Origin: Spirosoma utsteinense
GTDB taxonomy: Bacteria > Bacteroidota > Bacteroidia > Cytophagales > Spirosomataceae
Direction: 5' to 3'
NCBI RefSeq assembly: GCF_014282275.1
Contig: NZ_VFIA01000025.1
Span: 1 to 64,000 of the forward strand
DNA length: 64,000 nt
Positions 25,152-34,442 of the stretch are shown here, in pieces; positions within the stretch are counted from its first letter, which is position 1; every line of letters starts with the position of its first letter. Under the pieces are notes generated by a model, which saw only the letters and a program-made list of their open reading frames with translations, was not told the origin of the DNA and ran no database searches. The position numbers and the translations under genes are program-made.

Positions 25152-27638
25152 TCAGGGTGTTAAAATCCGCAAATCCGTTTGGGCTTCGTCGTCTTCACCC
25201 TTATCTGTTCCGTTGTTGACGGTGGAGTCCGGATCAGGCTGATCTGAAGCACTGATCTGGGCTTCATTCGTGACTGAGCCACTGGCTGTTGCCCTGGCTG
25301 TAAACGTTAGCGTTGTCCTGGAGCCGGGCGCTAGCAAAAGAATGGAGCCGCTTACGATTTGTCCAGTGGCATTCATTCCCGAGCCTGAAATAAATTGTAA
25401 TCCGGCGGGTAAGCTGTTGCGCACCCCAACATTAGTGGCGGGTAAGCTGCCAACATTTGAGACAGTCAGTGTAAACGTAACGACCTGGCCTATGCGTAAC
25501 GTGCGTTGGTCGCTTAGCATAGTCAGACTCAGGTCGGCTTTATCCGGGGTGGGGTCAGGCTGGTTGTCCTGCACAGGGGGCAACGGTGTTTGGTTCGGGT
25601 TGGGCGATACATAAAAGCCCGGAGTACCCGTCCCTTTCGTGCGAAGGTCAGCCATGGCCGCATCGTCCTGCCCATCTCCGGTGCCTGACCCCGGCTGGCT
25701 ATCGGGATCGGGGTTGGTAGCCACGGCGAGTTCGGCCGCGTTCTGGTAAACAGCCGATGCCGTCAGACGGGCAACATACCGACGGCTGACCAGCCCGCCG
25801 GCAGGAACAGCGGCTACTGTGCCGCTTACGATACCATTGGCAACCGCCAGACCATCGGCCGATGATACAAAGGTCAGGTTATCGGGCAGGCGGTTGCGCA
25901 TGGTTACGGCACCGGCGTCGCAGCTACTCTCATTGCGTACCATCAGGGTAAATGTGATCGTATCGCCAACGACAGGTGTGCGTCGGCTAACGCGCATCGA
26001 CAGAGACAAGTCGGCACCGGCTAAACTGATCGTTTTAGAAACCGCATCCGAGAGGCATCCATATACGGCATTCTGGGCCTGGAGAGTGTACGTGCCGGGT
26101 GAAGTAACGGTAATCGAAGGTGTTGTTGCCCCAGTGCTCCACTTGTTCAGGTCCGGATTGCTGGAGGTTAGCGTCAGGCCGGTGGATCGGCAGATTTCCA
26201 GCGCCCCCCCCGCCGTGGTAAGCGTTGGAGTCGCTGGACGTACGGTGGCAGGAACCGTTATCGCTGGCGGGAAAAACTGTTGATTCTGTCCATTGCGAAT
26301 CCGGGCTGAATAGGTGCCTGCACCAACGGTCAGGTTTCGGTTCGTGCTGCCGGTATTCCAGTTGTAAGCATATCCATCTGGTTGTGTAAGCTGGAGCTGA
26401 TTGTTATTTGTACAGGCAATACTGGCTAATGGCTGCGTCTGGGCCATGTAAGGCGTAATAGACTGGAGATACTCATTGGTAATGGCGTTGGCCCATCGCT
26501 CGGCCGCTTTGGCCTGACCGGAAGGCGAATAGTGAATACCATCGGGCCGGTCGTCGAGCGCCGTGATGTTGTCGAGATCAGGGCCCGGATAAGTACGGTA
26601 GTTCGGGTTACGAGCTACCTGATACTGCGCCGACCGTACATTATCGAAAGGCCCGCTAACGAAGGAAGAAAGCGCAATGATCCAGGCCAGATCCGGCTTG
26701 TTGAATTCCTGTTTTACCTTGTCGATCACCCCATAGTGATGCATTAGGATCTGGTCGGTAGGGTTGCCCCGGTCGTTTTCACCGTGGTTGAGCAGCATGG
26801 CCCGGATGCCTGTTGACGGCACATACAGGTTCATAATATTACGCGTGTTGACAAACGGCATCCGAATAGAATAGTTGACAAAACCATGCTCGAACGGAAT
26901 GTCGTAGGCTGCCTTATAATTATGTTCCATGTTGGTCCCACCGAAACCTGCATTATAAATCAGGACCGGGACGTTGATCCGCTGGACCAGAAGGTCTCCC
27001 ATGCGTCCCCAAAACCAGGACACTTTGGCAAAAGGTGAGATGCCGCTGAATGTCATCAACTGGCTGAAGGCGAGACCGGGAATGTATTTTGTATCGGCGG
27101 TCAACTCATACTGGTAAAATTCGGGCGTACCGGTAACCAGGCCTACCACCGTAACGCGGTCGTCGGCGGCCCCTTCCATGGTTGGACACTTATCGACCCC
27201 GTTGATGACGCAACTGGACCCCTGGGCGTTGGAGTGGCCCATGATGGCGAAGACCTCACCCACACCAAAGCGAGATACACTGTCGGTGGCAACGACCTGC
27301 CCATTACGCATTCCCCGTACTTCTATCCGATACCAGCCTCCCCGGGTTACCACCGTTCCATTGAACTGGCCGTTGGTGGGGTTGGCTTGTAACGTTGCCC
27401 AGTTGGTGCTGGTACCCTGGCTGGCCACGCGGGCTACCATACGCGCTTCAACAGCATCCAGTGGTTGGGCATAGCTGCCGGCAATCTGCACAGTTGCCTG
27501 ATTATCATTGCTACGCTGAATGACCATCCGGTTTACCGGGTAGGTAACATCGATTTGGGCAACCGTTTCAAGTGGGCACAGATAGGTGATGGCAGAGATA
27601 CTTACCAGCAACGCGAATGTTCGTAAACGTAAAGTCAT
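25152..27638 (-). CDS. Secreted SGNH-hydrolase with DUF11-type repeats
   Basis: An 828-residue exported protein: signal peptide (TFALLVSISAITYLCPLETV), an N-terminal beta domain, then a sialate O-acetylesterase / SGNH-like catalytic domain. The nucleophile Ser136 lies in MGHSNAQG, a conserved block is NHGENDRG (284-291), and the acid-base pair Asp366/His369 lies in RPDGIHYS. A middle region (about 405-535) has Ig-like segments. Two DUF11 repeats (about 540-660 and 700-815) each begin ADLSL and contain LPDNLTFVSS or LPAGLQFISG. A surface or extracellular carbohydrate esterase is likely. No clear type IX sorting domain is present at the end. Confidence 0.87.
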   Translation of the reverse strand: MTLRLRTFALLVSISAITYLCPLETVAQIDVTYPVNRMVIQRSNDNQATVQIAGSYAQPLDAVEARMVARVASQGTSTNWATLQANPTNGQFNGTVVTRGGWYRIEVRGMRNGQVVATDSVSRFGVGEVFAIMGHSNAQGSSCVINGVDKCPTMEGAADDRVTVVGLVTGTPEFYQYELTADTKYIPGLAFSQLMTFSGISPFAKVSWFWGRMGDLLVQRINVPVLIYNAGFGGTNMEHNYKAAYDIPFEHGFVNYSIRMPFVNTRNIMNLYVPSTGIRAMLLNHGENDRGNPTDQILMHHYGVIDKVKQEFNKPDLAWIIALSSFVSGPFDNVRSAQYQVARNPNYRTYPGPDLDNITALDDRPDGIHYSPSGQAKAAERWANAITNEYLQSITPYMAQTQPLASIACTNNNQLQLTQPDGYAYNWNTGSTNRNLTVGAGTYSARIRNGQNQQFFPPAITVPATVRPATPTLTTAGGALEICRSTGLTLTSSNPDLNKWSTGATTPSITVTSPGTYTLQAQNAVYGCLSDAVSKTISLAGADLSLSMRVSRRTPVVGDTITFTLMVRNESSCDAGAVTMRNRLPDNLTFVSSADGLAVANGIVSGTVAAVPAGGLVSRRYVARLTASAVYQNAAELAVATNPDPDSQPGSGTGDGQDDAAMADLRTKGTGTPGFYVSPNPNQTPLPPVQDNQPDPTPDKADLSLTMLSDQRTLRIGQVVTFTLTVSNVGSLPATNVGVRNSLPAGLQFISGSGMNATGQIVSGSILLLAPGSRTTLTFTARATASGSVTNEAQISASDQPDPDSTVNNGTDKGEDDEAQTDLRILTP

Positions 27639-27953
27639 GTTGGATAAAGTAGATAAAGTCAGTAGGTTTTAGTGACCTTATGGCACTAATTTATGCTTTT
27701 TTTAAACCTATTCGTTTATCTAATCCTAAAAATATGGTGGTGCCTACATTATTCATTCTGCGGGCTACCCGTACCTGGATGAGCCTTACCAATATGAATC
27801 GCGTGTGGTAGCTTAAAGCGGATCGATCATCGGGGGTTCTGGGCTGAGTTCAGCAGGGTAGGCGGGCAGAATTCGGGCAGAATCGTTTGTTTTTGGTATT
27901 GGTTTGTTTTACTTTGTCCATAAGAAGGTGTTCAACCCCTTCGCCATAGCGCA
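27639..27953. other. Divergent promoter region
   Basis: 315 bases between divergent genes. The right end holds a promoter-like pair, TTTG 27886-27889, 20 bases, TACTTTG 27910-27916 (one base short of the TAnnTTTG form), about 38 bases before the ATG at 27954. On the left an AT-rich segment (27660-27735) probably drives the SGNH gene. No gene or RNA is seen. Confidence 0.45.
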
Positions 27954-28448
27954 ATGAACTTTGACGACGAGGACGACGACGATAACTTCATGGACTGGGA
28001 TGGCTTCGATGAGGATTACGACCCGCAGGAGGCCCGTGCAGAAATGGAAGCTGAGAACCGGCGAATCAAAAATCTGCCCATACTGCGCAAAGCTAATGAG
28101 CTTATGGAATTGACGCAGGCAATTGTCGAGACCATCAATAAGGAAGAAGATGTGCTGATGATGCATGAGCAGATGCTCGCCAATGCCATGATGCTGGCTC
28201 CCAAAATTGTTGGAGCAGAGGGAGGGGATTTGTACACGCTGCGGATGGAGAACGCTGTCATCATTAAAATGCATGCCCGCGAACTGCTCGCCCAAACCTC
28301 CTACTGCAAAGCCGAAAAACTGGCGCAGACGGCCTATTTAAATGTTCTGCGCGAAGAAATTGAGCAGTTCCGGCTTCTATTTGTGGAATGGGTCAATAAC
28401 TTCGATAAAGACAATGATGCGCCCGATGACTGGGGGCTCTTTTATTAA
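27954..28448 (+). CDS. Acidic helical protein, unknown function
   Basis: A 164-residue cytoplasmic protein. The N-terminus is extremely acidic (MNFDDEDDDDNFMDWDGFDE). The remainder is predicted helical (ANELMELTQAIVETINKEED, ARELLAQTSYCKAEKLAQTA). I do not recognise a family. The ordered helical core and acidic tail look like a small DNA-mimic or chaperone-type protein, but this is speculation. Codon use matches the surroundings. A single gene closed by a terminator. Confidence 0.75.
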   Translation: MNFDDEDDDDNFMDWDGFDEDYDPQEARAEMEAENRRIKNLPILRKANELMELTQAIVETINKEEDVLMMHEQMLANAMMLAPKIVGAEGGDLYTLRMENAVIIKMHARELLAQTSYCKAEKLAQTAYLNVLREEIEQFRLLFVEWVNNFDKDNDAPDDWGLFY

Positions 28449-28460
28449 CTATATCATTTC

Positions 28461-28509
28461 CGAAGGGAACAAAAAACGGCTATTTCGTAGCCGTTTTTTG
28501 TTCCCTTCG
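28461..28509. terminator. 22-bp palindromic bidirectional terminator
   Basis: Arms 28461-28482 and 28488-28509 are perfect reverse complements with a TTTCG loop; the core AACGGCTA is flanked by an A6 and T6 run. It sits between convergent genes ending at 28448 and 28515. Confidence 0.9.
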
Positions 28510-28514
28510 CCCGT

Positions 28515-30989
28515 TTACAGGCGTTCGTCAAATAGTTTCAGAATCCGTTTGTACTCGTCCATCCAGCTGGTGGGTTCTACGAAGCCGTGGTCTTCAACGG
28601 GATAAAGTGCCATCTCCCAATTCTCTTTTTTGAGTTCAATAAGCCGTTGCGATAGCCGGATAGCGTCCTGCACGTGCACGTTTACGTCGACAATGCCATG
28701 GCAGATGAGCAAGTGGCCTTTCAAACCCTCGGCGAAGTTGATGGGTGATGAACGTCTGTAAGCCAGAGAATCTGCCTGAGGTTCGTTCAGGATACTGGCC
28801 GTATAGGGATGGTTGTAGGCCGCCCAGTCGGTGACGGGTCGCAGGGCAGCTCCGGCCTTGAACACGTCTGGTGTCGTAAACATGGCCATCAGCGTGATAA
28901 AGCCGCCATACGACCCACCATAGATACCAATTCGTTTTGCGTCTACACCCTGCGTCTGCACGAGCCACTTTGCCGCATCGACATGGTCGTCGAGGTCCTT
29001 GCCACCCATGTGCCGGTAAATGCCCGTACGCCATTCGCTGCCGTAGCCTGCACTGGCCCGGTAATCGATATCGAGAACCGTGTAGCCTTTGTCGACCAGT
29101 AGATTATGGAACATATACTCCCTGAAGTACTGACTCCACCATTTATGCGCATTCTGTAGATACCCGGCCCCGTGGACAAACACCACGCTTTTTCCGGTGC
29201 CGCCACTGGTCGGTTTGTAGAGCCGGGCGTAGATGGTTTGCCCATCACGGGCGGGAATGGTAACCAGGGCTGGTTCGCGCCAGGGGTAAGCCTTGAAGGC
29301 GTCTGTCTGGGAACTGGTCAGTTTTACGGGCGTGCTACCAGTTGAGGAGACAGACACGGCGGAGGATGACCGTTTTTTTACTGCCCTGGATTCTACACTG
29401 AGTGGGGCGACGTATAATTCCCATGGCTGGTTGCTCGACGAATACCGGATAGCCATCTGGGTTTCATCGGGTGATAGGGTTACATCATTCGCGCCGGTCA
29501 TCGATGTTAACCGGATCCGTTCACCACCGCTGGCGGCCATCCGGTAAAAATGCTGTTCGCCGGGATGAACTTCATTGGTTTGTAAAAAGAACTGAGTTTT
29601 GTCGCTCGACAACTGAACCTGCTGCACTTCAAATTTGCCACTCGTCAACGCTTTCCGTTCTCCGGTTGACACATTCACAGTGTATAGATGGGCGTATCCG
29701 GTAGCTTCAGACTGAAACCAAAGCGTTTGCTGATCGGCCAGAAAACCCATGCTGCCCGGTGCGTTGGTGGAGCCGATCCCCGGCCCGCCAATCCAGGCGT
29801 CGTTGTGTTGCCGATCCAGAACGGTAAGGGCCAGCGTTTCAGGATCGAGCCGGCAAATCCACCGGTCTTTGTTATCCAAAGACCTCACCACGACAACGCC
29901 AAGCTTGCTATCTGCCGACCAGACCGGACCGCTAACGACAACCGAACGTGTTTTCTTCGTTGTATCCGGTTTGGCTGTACTACTTGTCTTTAGATAGTCC
30001 GGCTTATCTGAGATGCCTGGCAGCGTTTTCAGACTGACTGCCCGAACGGTATCCCGGGCAATGTCATACACGAAGAACTCATGGGTTGGCAAGGGAGCCC
30101 CGACTTTGATACGGGCCGATAGCTCTTCTGTGTAACCTGACTCGGTCACGTAGTTTGGCACCTGCGCTATTTTAGCATTGGTAGGGCTTTTGGTCAGCCG
30201 ATAGGTTATAAAACGACCATCGGGACTTGTCTGCGGATTGAATAACAGTTTACCGTCGAGATAAATGGGTTTAGGCCGTTTAGGACGGTCTGCTTTGCTG
30301 ATACGCTCGCCTTCCTCTCTTCTGGCTTTACGTTCGGCCAGTACACTCGATAGTCGCAGTTGATCCTGTTTCAAAAACTTTTCCTCATCGGTAAGCTTCG
30401 CACCGGACGCATCTGCGTTGGCACCCGGCCGGAAATCGGTTAGTTGAGCGAGCTGGCCGGTCGACAAATGAATGCTGAACAGGTTGGAGCCGGGGCGCCG
30501 GAATACAATGCTTTGCTCGTCGCCCGCAAACAGGGCCTCCATTTCTGGCTCAACGGTATTGGTCAGTTGACGGACCTTCATCGAGGCCAGGTCCAGCAGG
30601 AACAGATCGCCCTGCCGCTCAAACAGGCGCTGGGTATGGGCGCGGTTATAAACACCGGTGGGGGCTGGCAAATTACGCCGTTCGAGCGGACTTACTTTAA
30701 TGGGGGAGGAGGCTACTCGTGATTTACCCCGGCCCGTAGTAAAGGTTACTTTATAGAGCGAATCACTTTTGGCTTTTTCTGTAGCGCCCGTAGTTACCGG
30801 AGTCCAGCTAAAATACAGCGTTTTGGCATCATCGGACCAGAACGGATTGGATGGTGATGTACCAATCCAGTCTTTGGGGTCCTGCATGATCGTTTCAATA
30901 GTGAGAGAGGGCTGAGTGGTTTTGGGCGTGGGCTGGGCAAACGCCGAACTCGCTATCAGAGCTAGCGGCCAGTAAACAAAACAATTCAT
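28515..30989 (-). CDS. S9-family prolyl oligopeptidase-type peptidase
   Basis: An 824-residue exported peptidase: signal peptide (MNCFVYWPLALIASSAFAQ), an N-terminal WD/TolB-like beta-propeller (about 40-560) and a C-terminal alpha/beta-hydrolase. The nucleophile Ser693 lies in IYGGSYGGF, with Asp768 (GIVDVNVHV) and His801 (VEDHGF); the triad is complete. Such enzymes cleave short peptides after proline or alanine (DPP4, acylaminoacyl peptidase type). Probably periplasmic. The exact specificity is not readable from sequence. A single gene. Confidence 0.92.
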   Translation of the reverse strand: MNCFVYWPLALIASSAFAQPTPKTTQPSLTIETIMQDPKDWIGTSPSNPFWSDDAKTLYFSWTPVTTGATEKAKSDSLYKVTFTTGRGKSRVASSPIKVSPLERRNLPAPTGVYNRAHTQRLFERQGDLFLLDLASMKVRQLTNTVEPEMEALFAGDEQSIVFRRPGSNLFSIHLSTGQLAQLTDFRPGANADASGAKLTDEEKFLKQDQLRLSSVLAERKARREEGERISKADRPKRPKPIYLDGKLLFNPQTSPDGRFITYRLTKSPTNAKIAQVPNYVTESGYTEELSARIKVGAPLPTHEFFVYDIARDTVRAVSLKTLPGISDKPDYLKTSSTAKPDTTKKTRSVVVSGPVWSADSKLGVVVVRSLDNKDRWICRLDPETLALTVLDRQHNDAWIGGPGIGSTNAPGSMGFLADQQTLWFQSEATGYAHLYTVNVSTGERKALTSGKFEVQQVQLSSDKTQFFLQTNEVHPGEQHFYRMAASGGERIRLTSMTGANDVTLSPDETQMAIRYSSSNQPWELYVAPLSVESRAVKKRSSSAVSVSSTGSTPVKLTSSQTDAFKAYPWREPALVTIPARDGQTIYARLYKPTSGGTGKSVVFVHGAGYLQNAHKWWSQYFREYMFHNLLVDKGYTVLDIDYRASAGYGSEWRTGIYRHMGGKDLDDHVDAAKWLVQTQGVDAKRIGIYGGSYGGFITLMAMFTTPDVFKAGAALRPVTDWAAYNHPYTASILNEPQADSLAYRRSSPINFAEGLKGHLLICHGIVDVNVHVQDAIRLSQRLIELKKENWEMALYPVEDHGFVEPTSWMDEYKRILKLFDERL

Positions 30990-31289
30990 GAAGGGGGTAT
31001 TTAAACGTAGGGAAGAACGAGCCGGAAATTAGGAAGAAAACGGCAGATCGCTTTGGTCTACGGCTGAAATATAAAGCCAGATTCGACTGTTAAACGCATC
31101 CCGGCACGTCTTCATGCAAACGTTGGCAGCTGCTTCAGTAGTCTCGTCCGTTGATCTGGACGCTGTTCCCTGACCATGGCTACGGGCTGTGCAATACCAC
31201 TGGTTAAAGATGCGGAACGGAATGGTGGCCGAACGGATTTTTTTGTTGCTAAAGAAGTATCTTGTCCGACGAAACCCTAGTCTAATTCC
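30990..31289. other. Divergent intergenic region, no supported gene
   Basis: 300 bases between the divergent S9 peptidase and YciI genes. A minus-strand open frame crosses here and continues antisense through the whole YciI gene; it has no recognisable motif and is not accepted. No clear promoter match was found. Confidence 0.5.
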
Positions 31290-31577
31290 ATGCAATACGT
31301 TATCCACGCGTACGATCACACGGATGCTAACGCCCTCGACCGGCGTATGGCTGCTCGCCCGGCTCACTTCGATTATGTCCGCCAGCTGAAAGCAAATGGC
31401 CAGTTTATACTGGGCGGAGCCCTGCTCGATGCCGATGGCCAGATGATTGGTTCCATGCTGCTGCTCGATCTGGAGTCTGAAGCTCAACTGGACACTTACC
31501 TGAAAACCGATCCTTACATTGTGCAGGGAGTGTGGGATAAAATTGACGTTAAGCCCTTCCGCCGGGCTGATGTTTAG
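31290..31577 (+). CDS. YciI-family protein
   Basis: A 95-residue protein with the YCII ferredoxin-like fold: MQYVIHAYDH, then RRMAARPAHFDYVRQLKANG and GGALLDADGQMIGSMLLLDL. The catalytic-type His/Asp pair seen in YCII proteins may correspond to His25 and Asp48 (by eye). YCII proteins include dehydrochlorinases and flaky stress proteins; this one's substrate is unknown. It is the first of a plus-strand run leading to the HAD and PhzF genes, 86 bases upstream of the former. Confidence 0.88.
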   Translation: MQYVIHAYDHTDANALDRRMAARPAHFDYVRQLKANGQFILGGALLDADGQMIGSMLLLDLESEAQLDTYLKTDPYIVQGVWDKIDVKPFRRADV

Positions 31578-31663
31578 AACAGGCAAACCTGGTGGAACGA
31601 GTGGTTGGGAGTTTGAATGTATAGATGTATATACGTAGTTTCGCCCGAATCATCTGAACACCT

Positions 31664-32389
31664 ATGCCGCTTATGCCGTATATACGGTATACAGTTACTA
31701 CTTATAAATCGGCTTTGATACACGCAGCAATATTTGATATGGATGGCCTCCTGGTGGATTCTGAACCACACTGGCGGGCTGCCGAACGCGACGTTTTTGG
31801 ATCGGTTGGCCTGATGCTAACCGACGACGAGTGCAAGCAGACGACAGGTTTGCCTATTCTGGATGTGGTGAATTACTGGTATGCCCGCCTGCCTTGGTCG
31901 GTGCAGGATGCATCCGGGCGGAGTAACCAGCAACTGGCCGATGCGATAACCGAGTCGGTTCATGAGCGGGTTGCTTCCCTGGCCGAGCCAATGCCGGGGG
32001 CGGTAGATGCGGTCACCTTTTTCTTCGAGCGCGGCATCCCAACGGCTATCGCATCAGCCTCGCCCATGAGCCTCATCGAAGTGGTGGTAGACCGGATTGG
32101 CATTCGGCCGCTGTTAACACTCTGGCATTCGGCTACGCTGGAGGCCCGTAATAAACCGGCACCGGATGTGTACCTGGGCACAGCCCGGAAGCTAGGGGTC
32201 GAGCCAGCCGATTGCGTTGCATTCGAGGATTCGGGTAGCGGTCTTATTTCGGCTCACTCGGCCGGGATGCGCGCTGTTGCCGTTCCCGCCGAATTTGAAC
32301 GTGAAGACCCGAAATTCGATATTGCCACCTATAAAATTCCGTCGTTGACAAGCTTCAACGAGACCGTCTTTAATCTCCTAAACACCTAG
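31664..32389 (+). CDS. HAD-family sugar-phosphate phosphatase (HxpB / phosphoglucomutase-like)
   Basis: A 241-residue HAD hydrolase. The nucleophile motif is AAIFDMDGLLVDSEPHW (Asp25, Asp27), motif II is AIASASPMSL, and motif III/IV is FEDSGSGLISAHSAGM, all intact. The SEPHWR start and the domain lengths place it near E. coli HxpB (YniC) and beta-phosphoglucomutases, which act on hexose 6-phosphates. The ATG at 31664 is used; another Met at 31673 is possible. It ends 12 bases before PhzF, so the two are in one operon. Confidence 0.9.
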   Translation: MPLMPYIRYTVTTYKSALIHAAIFDMDGLLVDSEPHWRAAERDVFGSVGLMLTDDECKQTTGLPILDVVNYWYARLPWSVQDASGRSNQQLADAITESVHERVASLAEPMPGAVDAVTFFFERGIPTAIASASPMSLIEVVVDRIGIRPLLTLWHSATLEARNKPAPDVYLGTARKLGVEPADCVAFEDSGSGLISAHSAGMRAVAVPAEFEREDPKFDIATYKIPSLTSFNETVFNLLNT

Positions 32390-32401
32390 CCTAAACCTTT
32401 C

Positions 32402-33220
32402 ATGCGCCTTTATCAACTCGATGCGTTCACCGACCGGCTGTTTGCTGGCAACCCGGCTGCTGTTGTTCCGCTAACCAACTGGCTCCCCGACGAACAAATG
32501 CAACACATTGCTGCTGAGAATAATCTGGCTGAAACCGCCTTCTACGTTAAAGCTGATGAGGATGCCCAGTATCACATTCGCTGGTTCACCCCGACGGTTG
32601 AAGTCGATTTGTGTGGCCATGCGACACTGGCTACCGGGCATGTCATTTTTTATCTGGAAGAGAAGCCAGACACCGATCAGATTTATTTTACATCGCGCAG
32701 TGGCCTGCTGAAAGTTTGCCGGGGCGAAGATGGCTGGCTCACGCTCGATTTTCCTATAGATACCGTACAACGGGCGTATGTTCAGCCCCCTGCCTTACTG
32801 ACTAGTTTTACTGAAAAACCACAGGTGGTATTCAAGGGTAAAACTGATTATATGCTCGTCTATGAAACACAGGAGCAGATCGAAGCACTGGTGCCTGATT
32901 TTCGGGAGATGATTACGGTGCCGGCGCGGGGTATTATTGTTACAGCTCCTGCCCGGTCAGAAGGCGATAGCCGTGATACGGCAGGTGTCGATTTTGTCTC
33001 GCGGTTTTTTGGGCCGCAGTCGGGTATCGACGAAGACCCCGTAACCGGTTCAGCTCATACAACCCTGGTGCCGTACTGGGCCGAACGGCTTGGTAAAGAG
33101 GAGCTTATCGCCAGGCAGCTTTCGGCGCGGGGTGGTTATCTGAAGTGCAAACTCAACGGAGATCGGGTCGATATTTCGGGTCAGGTGCAGCTATACCTGA
33201 CCGGCGAAATTAAGGAATAA
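32402..33220 (+). CDS. PhzF-family isomerase
   Basis: A 272-residue PhzF-fold protein with two similar halves. The N-terminal MRLYQLDAFTDRLFAGNPAAV and the catalytic Glu44 (NLAETAFYV) match the family, as do DLCGHATLATGHV and the C-terminal EDPVTGSAHTTLVPYW. PhzF of Pseudomonas isomerises a phenazine precursor, but most homologues such as YddE have unknown substrates, and no phenazine genes are here. Overlapping neighbours suggest cotranscription with the HAD gene. Confidence 0.92.
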   Translation: MRLYQLDAFTDRLFAGNPAAVVPLTNWLPDEQMQHIAAENNLAETAFYVKADEDAQYHIRWFTPTVEVDLCGHATLATGHVIFYLEEKPDTDQIYFTSRSGLLKVCRGEDGWLTLDFPIDTVQRAYVQPPALLTSFTEKPQVVFKGKTDYMLVYETQEQIEALVPDFREMITVPARGIIVTAPARSEGDSRDTAGVDFVSRFFGPQSGIDEDPVTGSAHTTLVPYWAERLGKEELIARQLSARGGYLKCKLNGDRVDISGQVQLYLTGEIKE

Positions 33221-33263
33221 AACCTGCCCTATCCGGAGGTTCTGATAACGATTGCTTTAATGG

Positions 33264-33686
33264 CTACAGGCCTTCATCGATGGATGGCTTTCCGGGGCCA
33301 TTGAGCAGCAGAAAAAAGCTCATGGCCAGTAGGTTGATAGCTGGAAACGTATTCTTGTACGTATCGGCAATGGCAACATGGCCCACAGCAATGGCCAGGA
33401 TGAAGTTGATAGCCAGTAGCAGCGCAGCCCAGCGCGTTTTCCAGCCCAGTGCCATCAGCAGGGCACCGAAAAATTCGGTGTAGGCCGACAGCAGGGCGCT
33501 GAAGACCGGGAACGGGAACCCGAGTTCCTGTAACCAACTGGCGTAGCCCGGAATACCATCTGCCGGATGAAGAGCCGTATGACCAGCCGCATCAAACAGC
33601 TCGTAGGCAAAGGCTAGCCGAAGTAAAAATGGGGCATAATCGCGGAAGCGATCGAGCGAAGTGAGGTAACGGTTTATAGCCAGCAT
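33264..33686 (-). CDS. DoxX-family membrane protein
   Basis: The ATG at 33686 gives 140 residues; an upstream start in the same frame is less likely. Four membrane helices are visible: residues about 15-30 (PFLLRLAFAYELFD), 57-77 (FPVFSALLSAYTEFFGALLM), 84-104 (RWAALLLAINFILAIAVGHV) and 112-130 (FPAINLLAMSFFLLLNG). DoxX proteins occur in thiosulfate oxidation or redox stress contexts; the role here is unknown. It is divergent from the small cysteine-rich gene, with only 72 bases between starts. Confidence 0.85.
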   Translation of the reverse strand: MLAINRYLTSLDRFRDYAPFLLRLAFAYELFDAAGHTALHPADGIPGYASWLQELGFPFPVFSALLSAYTEFFGALLMALGWKTRWAALLLAINFILAIAVGHVAIADTYKNTFPAINLLAMSFFLLLNGPGKPSIDEGL

Positions 33687-33728
33687 AAAACTTCTTGCTT
33701 TATTATTTTTAATAAGTCTAAATAGTTT

Positions 33729-33736
33729 TACTTTTG
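33729..33736 (+). promoter_or_regulatory. -7 promoter box for small cysteine-rich gene
   Basis: TACTTTTG fits TAnnTTTG exactly and is placed 22 bases before the ATG at 33759. The -33 side is T-rich (ATTTTTAATAAG) without a clear TTTG. The predicted transcription start lies near 33742. Confidence 0.5.
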
Positions 33737-33758
33737 TACTGAACATAATGTGCAGTCA

Positions 33759-33914
33759 ATGGAAAGTGGGTTCAACCGTACAGAAGAAACCGTCAATACA
33801 GTAATTGCCAAATTACCCGGTCAAGTCAATCCGTTTATCGGTCACGAATGTGTACTGAAATCATGTTGCAAGAAATACAAAAAGGGCAAACGCTGTAAGA
33901 AGTGCCCGGACTGA
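33759..33914 (+). CDS. 51-residue cysteine-rich small protein
   Basis: An ATG-initiated frame of 51 codons between the DoxX and GNAT genes. It is rich in Lys and Cys towards the end: HECVLKSCCKKYKKG followed by KRCKKCPD. Five cysteines (31, 36, 37, 46, 49) form a possible metal-binding or disulfide cluster. The first half (MESGFNRTEETVNTVIAKL) is helical. It has a -7 box at a sensible distance, uses normal codons, and ends 39 bases before the GNAT gene. It looks like a real gene of a small Bacteroidota family; metal binding is inference. Confidence 0.7.
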   Translation: MESGFNRTEETVNTVIAKLPGQVNPFIGHECVLKSCCKKYKKGKRCKKCPD

Positions 33915-33953
33915 TTTCTGTACGTCTGGTCTAGCCAGCGACTTTATCATCTG

Positions 33954-34406
33954 ATGCCTATTCGTTACCAAACTTATCTGGGGCTGCCACCGGACCCCTT
34001 GCTCAGCGCGACGCTCAACTTACTGGTTGAGGTTTTTCCTGCACTGACCGAGCCGGAAATCTTAGCTGAAATAGCCTACCAACAGGTTCGGACCCCGGTA
34101 CTGGCAGGGCTGGCGCTTGACGATAATCAGGTCGTTGGCTGTAAACTAGGGTATGAGCAAAAGCCCGGTCATTTCTATAGCTGGCTGGGTTGTGTTAGCC
34201 CGTCCTGCCGGGGGCAGGGCATAGCCGCAGAATTGATGCGCCAGCAACACGACTGGTGCAAAGAACAGGGCTACCATACTATTCGGACACATACCTACAA
34301 TCAATGGCGCCATATGCTCGTGCTGAACATACGGTCGGGCTATGACATTATCGGAACTGTAGCGGGAAAGCGAGGTCTTACGATTGTGCTGGAGAAAACC
34401 TTATAA
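33954..34406 (+). CDS. GNAT-family N-acetyltransferase
   Basis: A 150-residue acetyltransferase. The acetyl-CoA loop CRGQGIAAELMRQQHDWCKE matches the (R/Q)xxGxG/A motif A, preceded by the strand HFYSWLGCVSPS. The family transfers acetyl groups to amines, and the acceptor cannot be read. Cotranscription with the small cysteine-rich gene is likely (39 bases). HemW follows at a short distance. Confidence 0.87.
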   Translation: MPIRYQTYLGLPPDPLLSATLNLLVEVFPALTEPEILAEIAYQQVRTPVLAGLALDDNQVVGCKLGYEQKPGHFYSWLGCVSPSCRGQGIAAELMRQQHDWCKEQGYHTIRTHTYNQWRHMLVLNIRSGYDIIGTVAGKRGLTIVLEKTL

Positions 34407-34442
34407 GGAACCCCCGGCCCGCCTTTGTTGTCCTACTGGTTC

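Noticed and set aside
31029..31586. Long minus-strand frame of 185 codons overlapping the YciI gene
   Set aside because: It runs antisense to the clearly recognised YciI gene, has no known motif and no promoter support.
32402..33220. Phenazine biosynthesis locus
   Set aside because: Only the broadly distributed PhzF fold is present; no other phz genes are seen.
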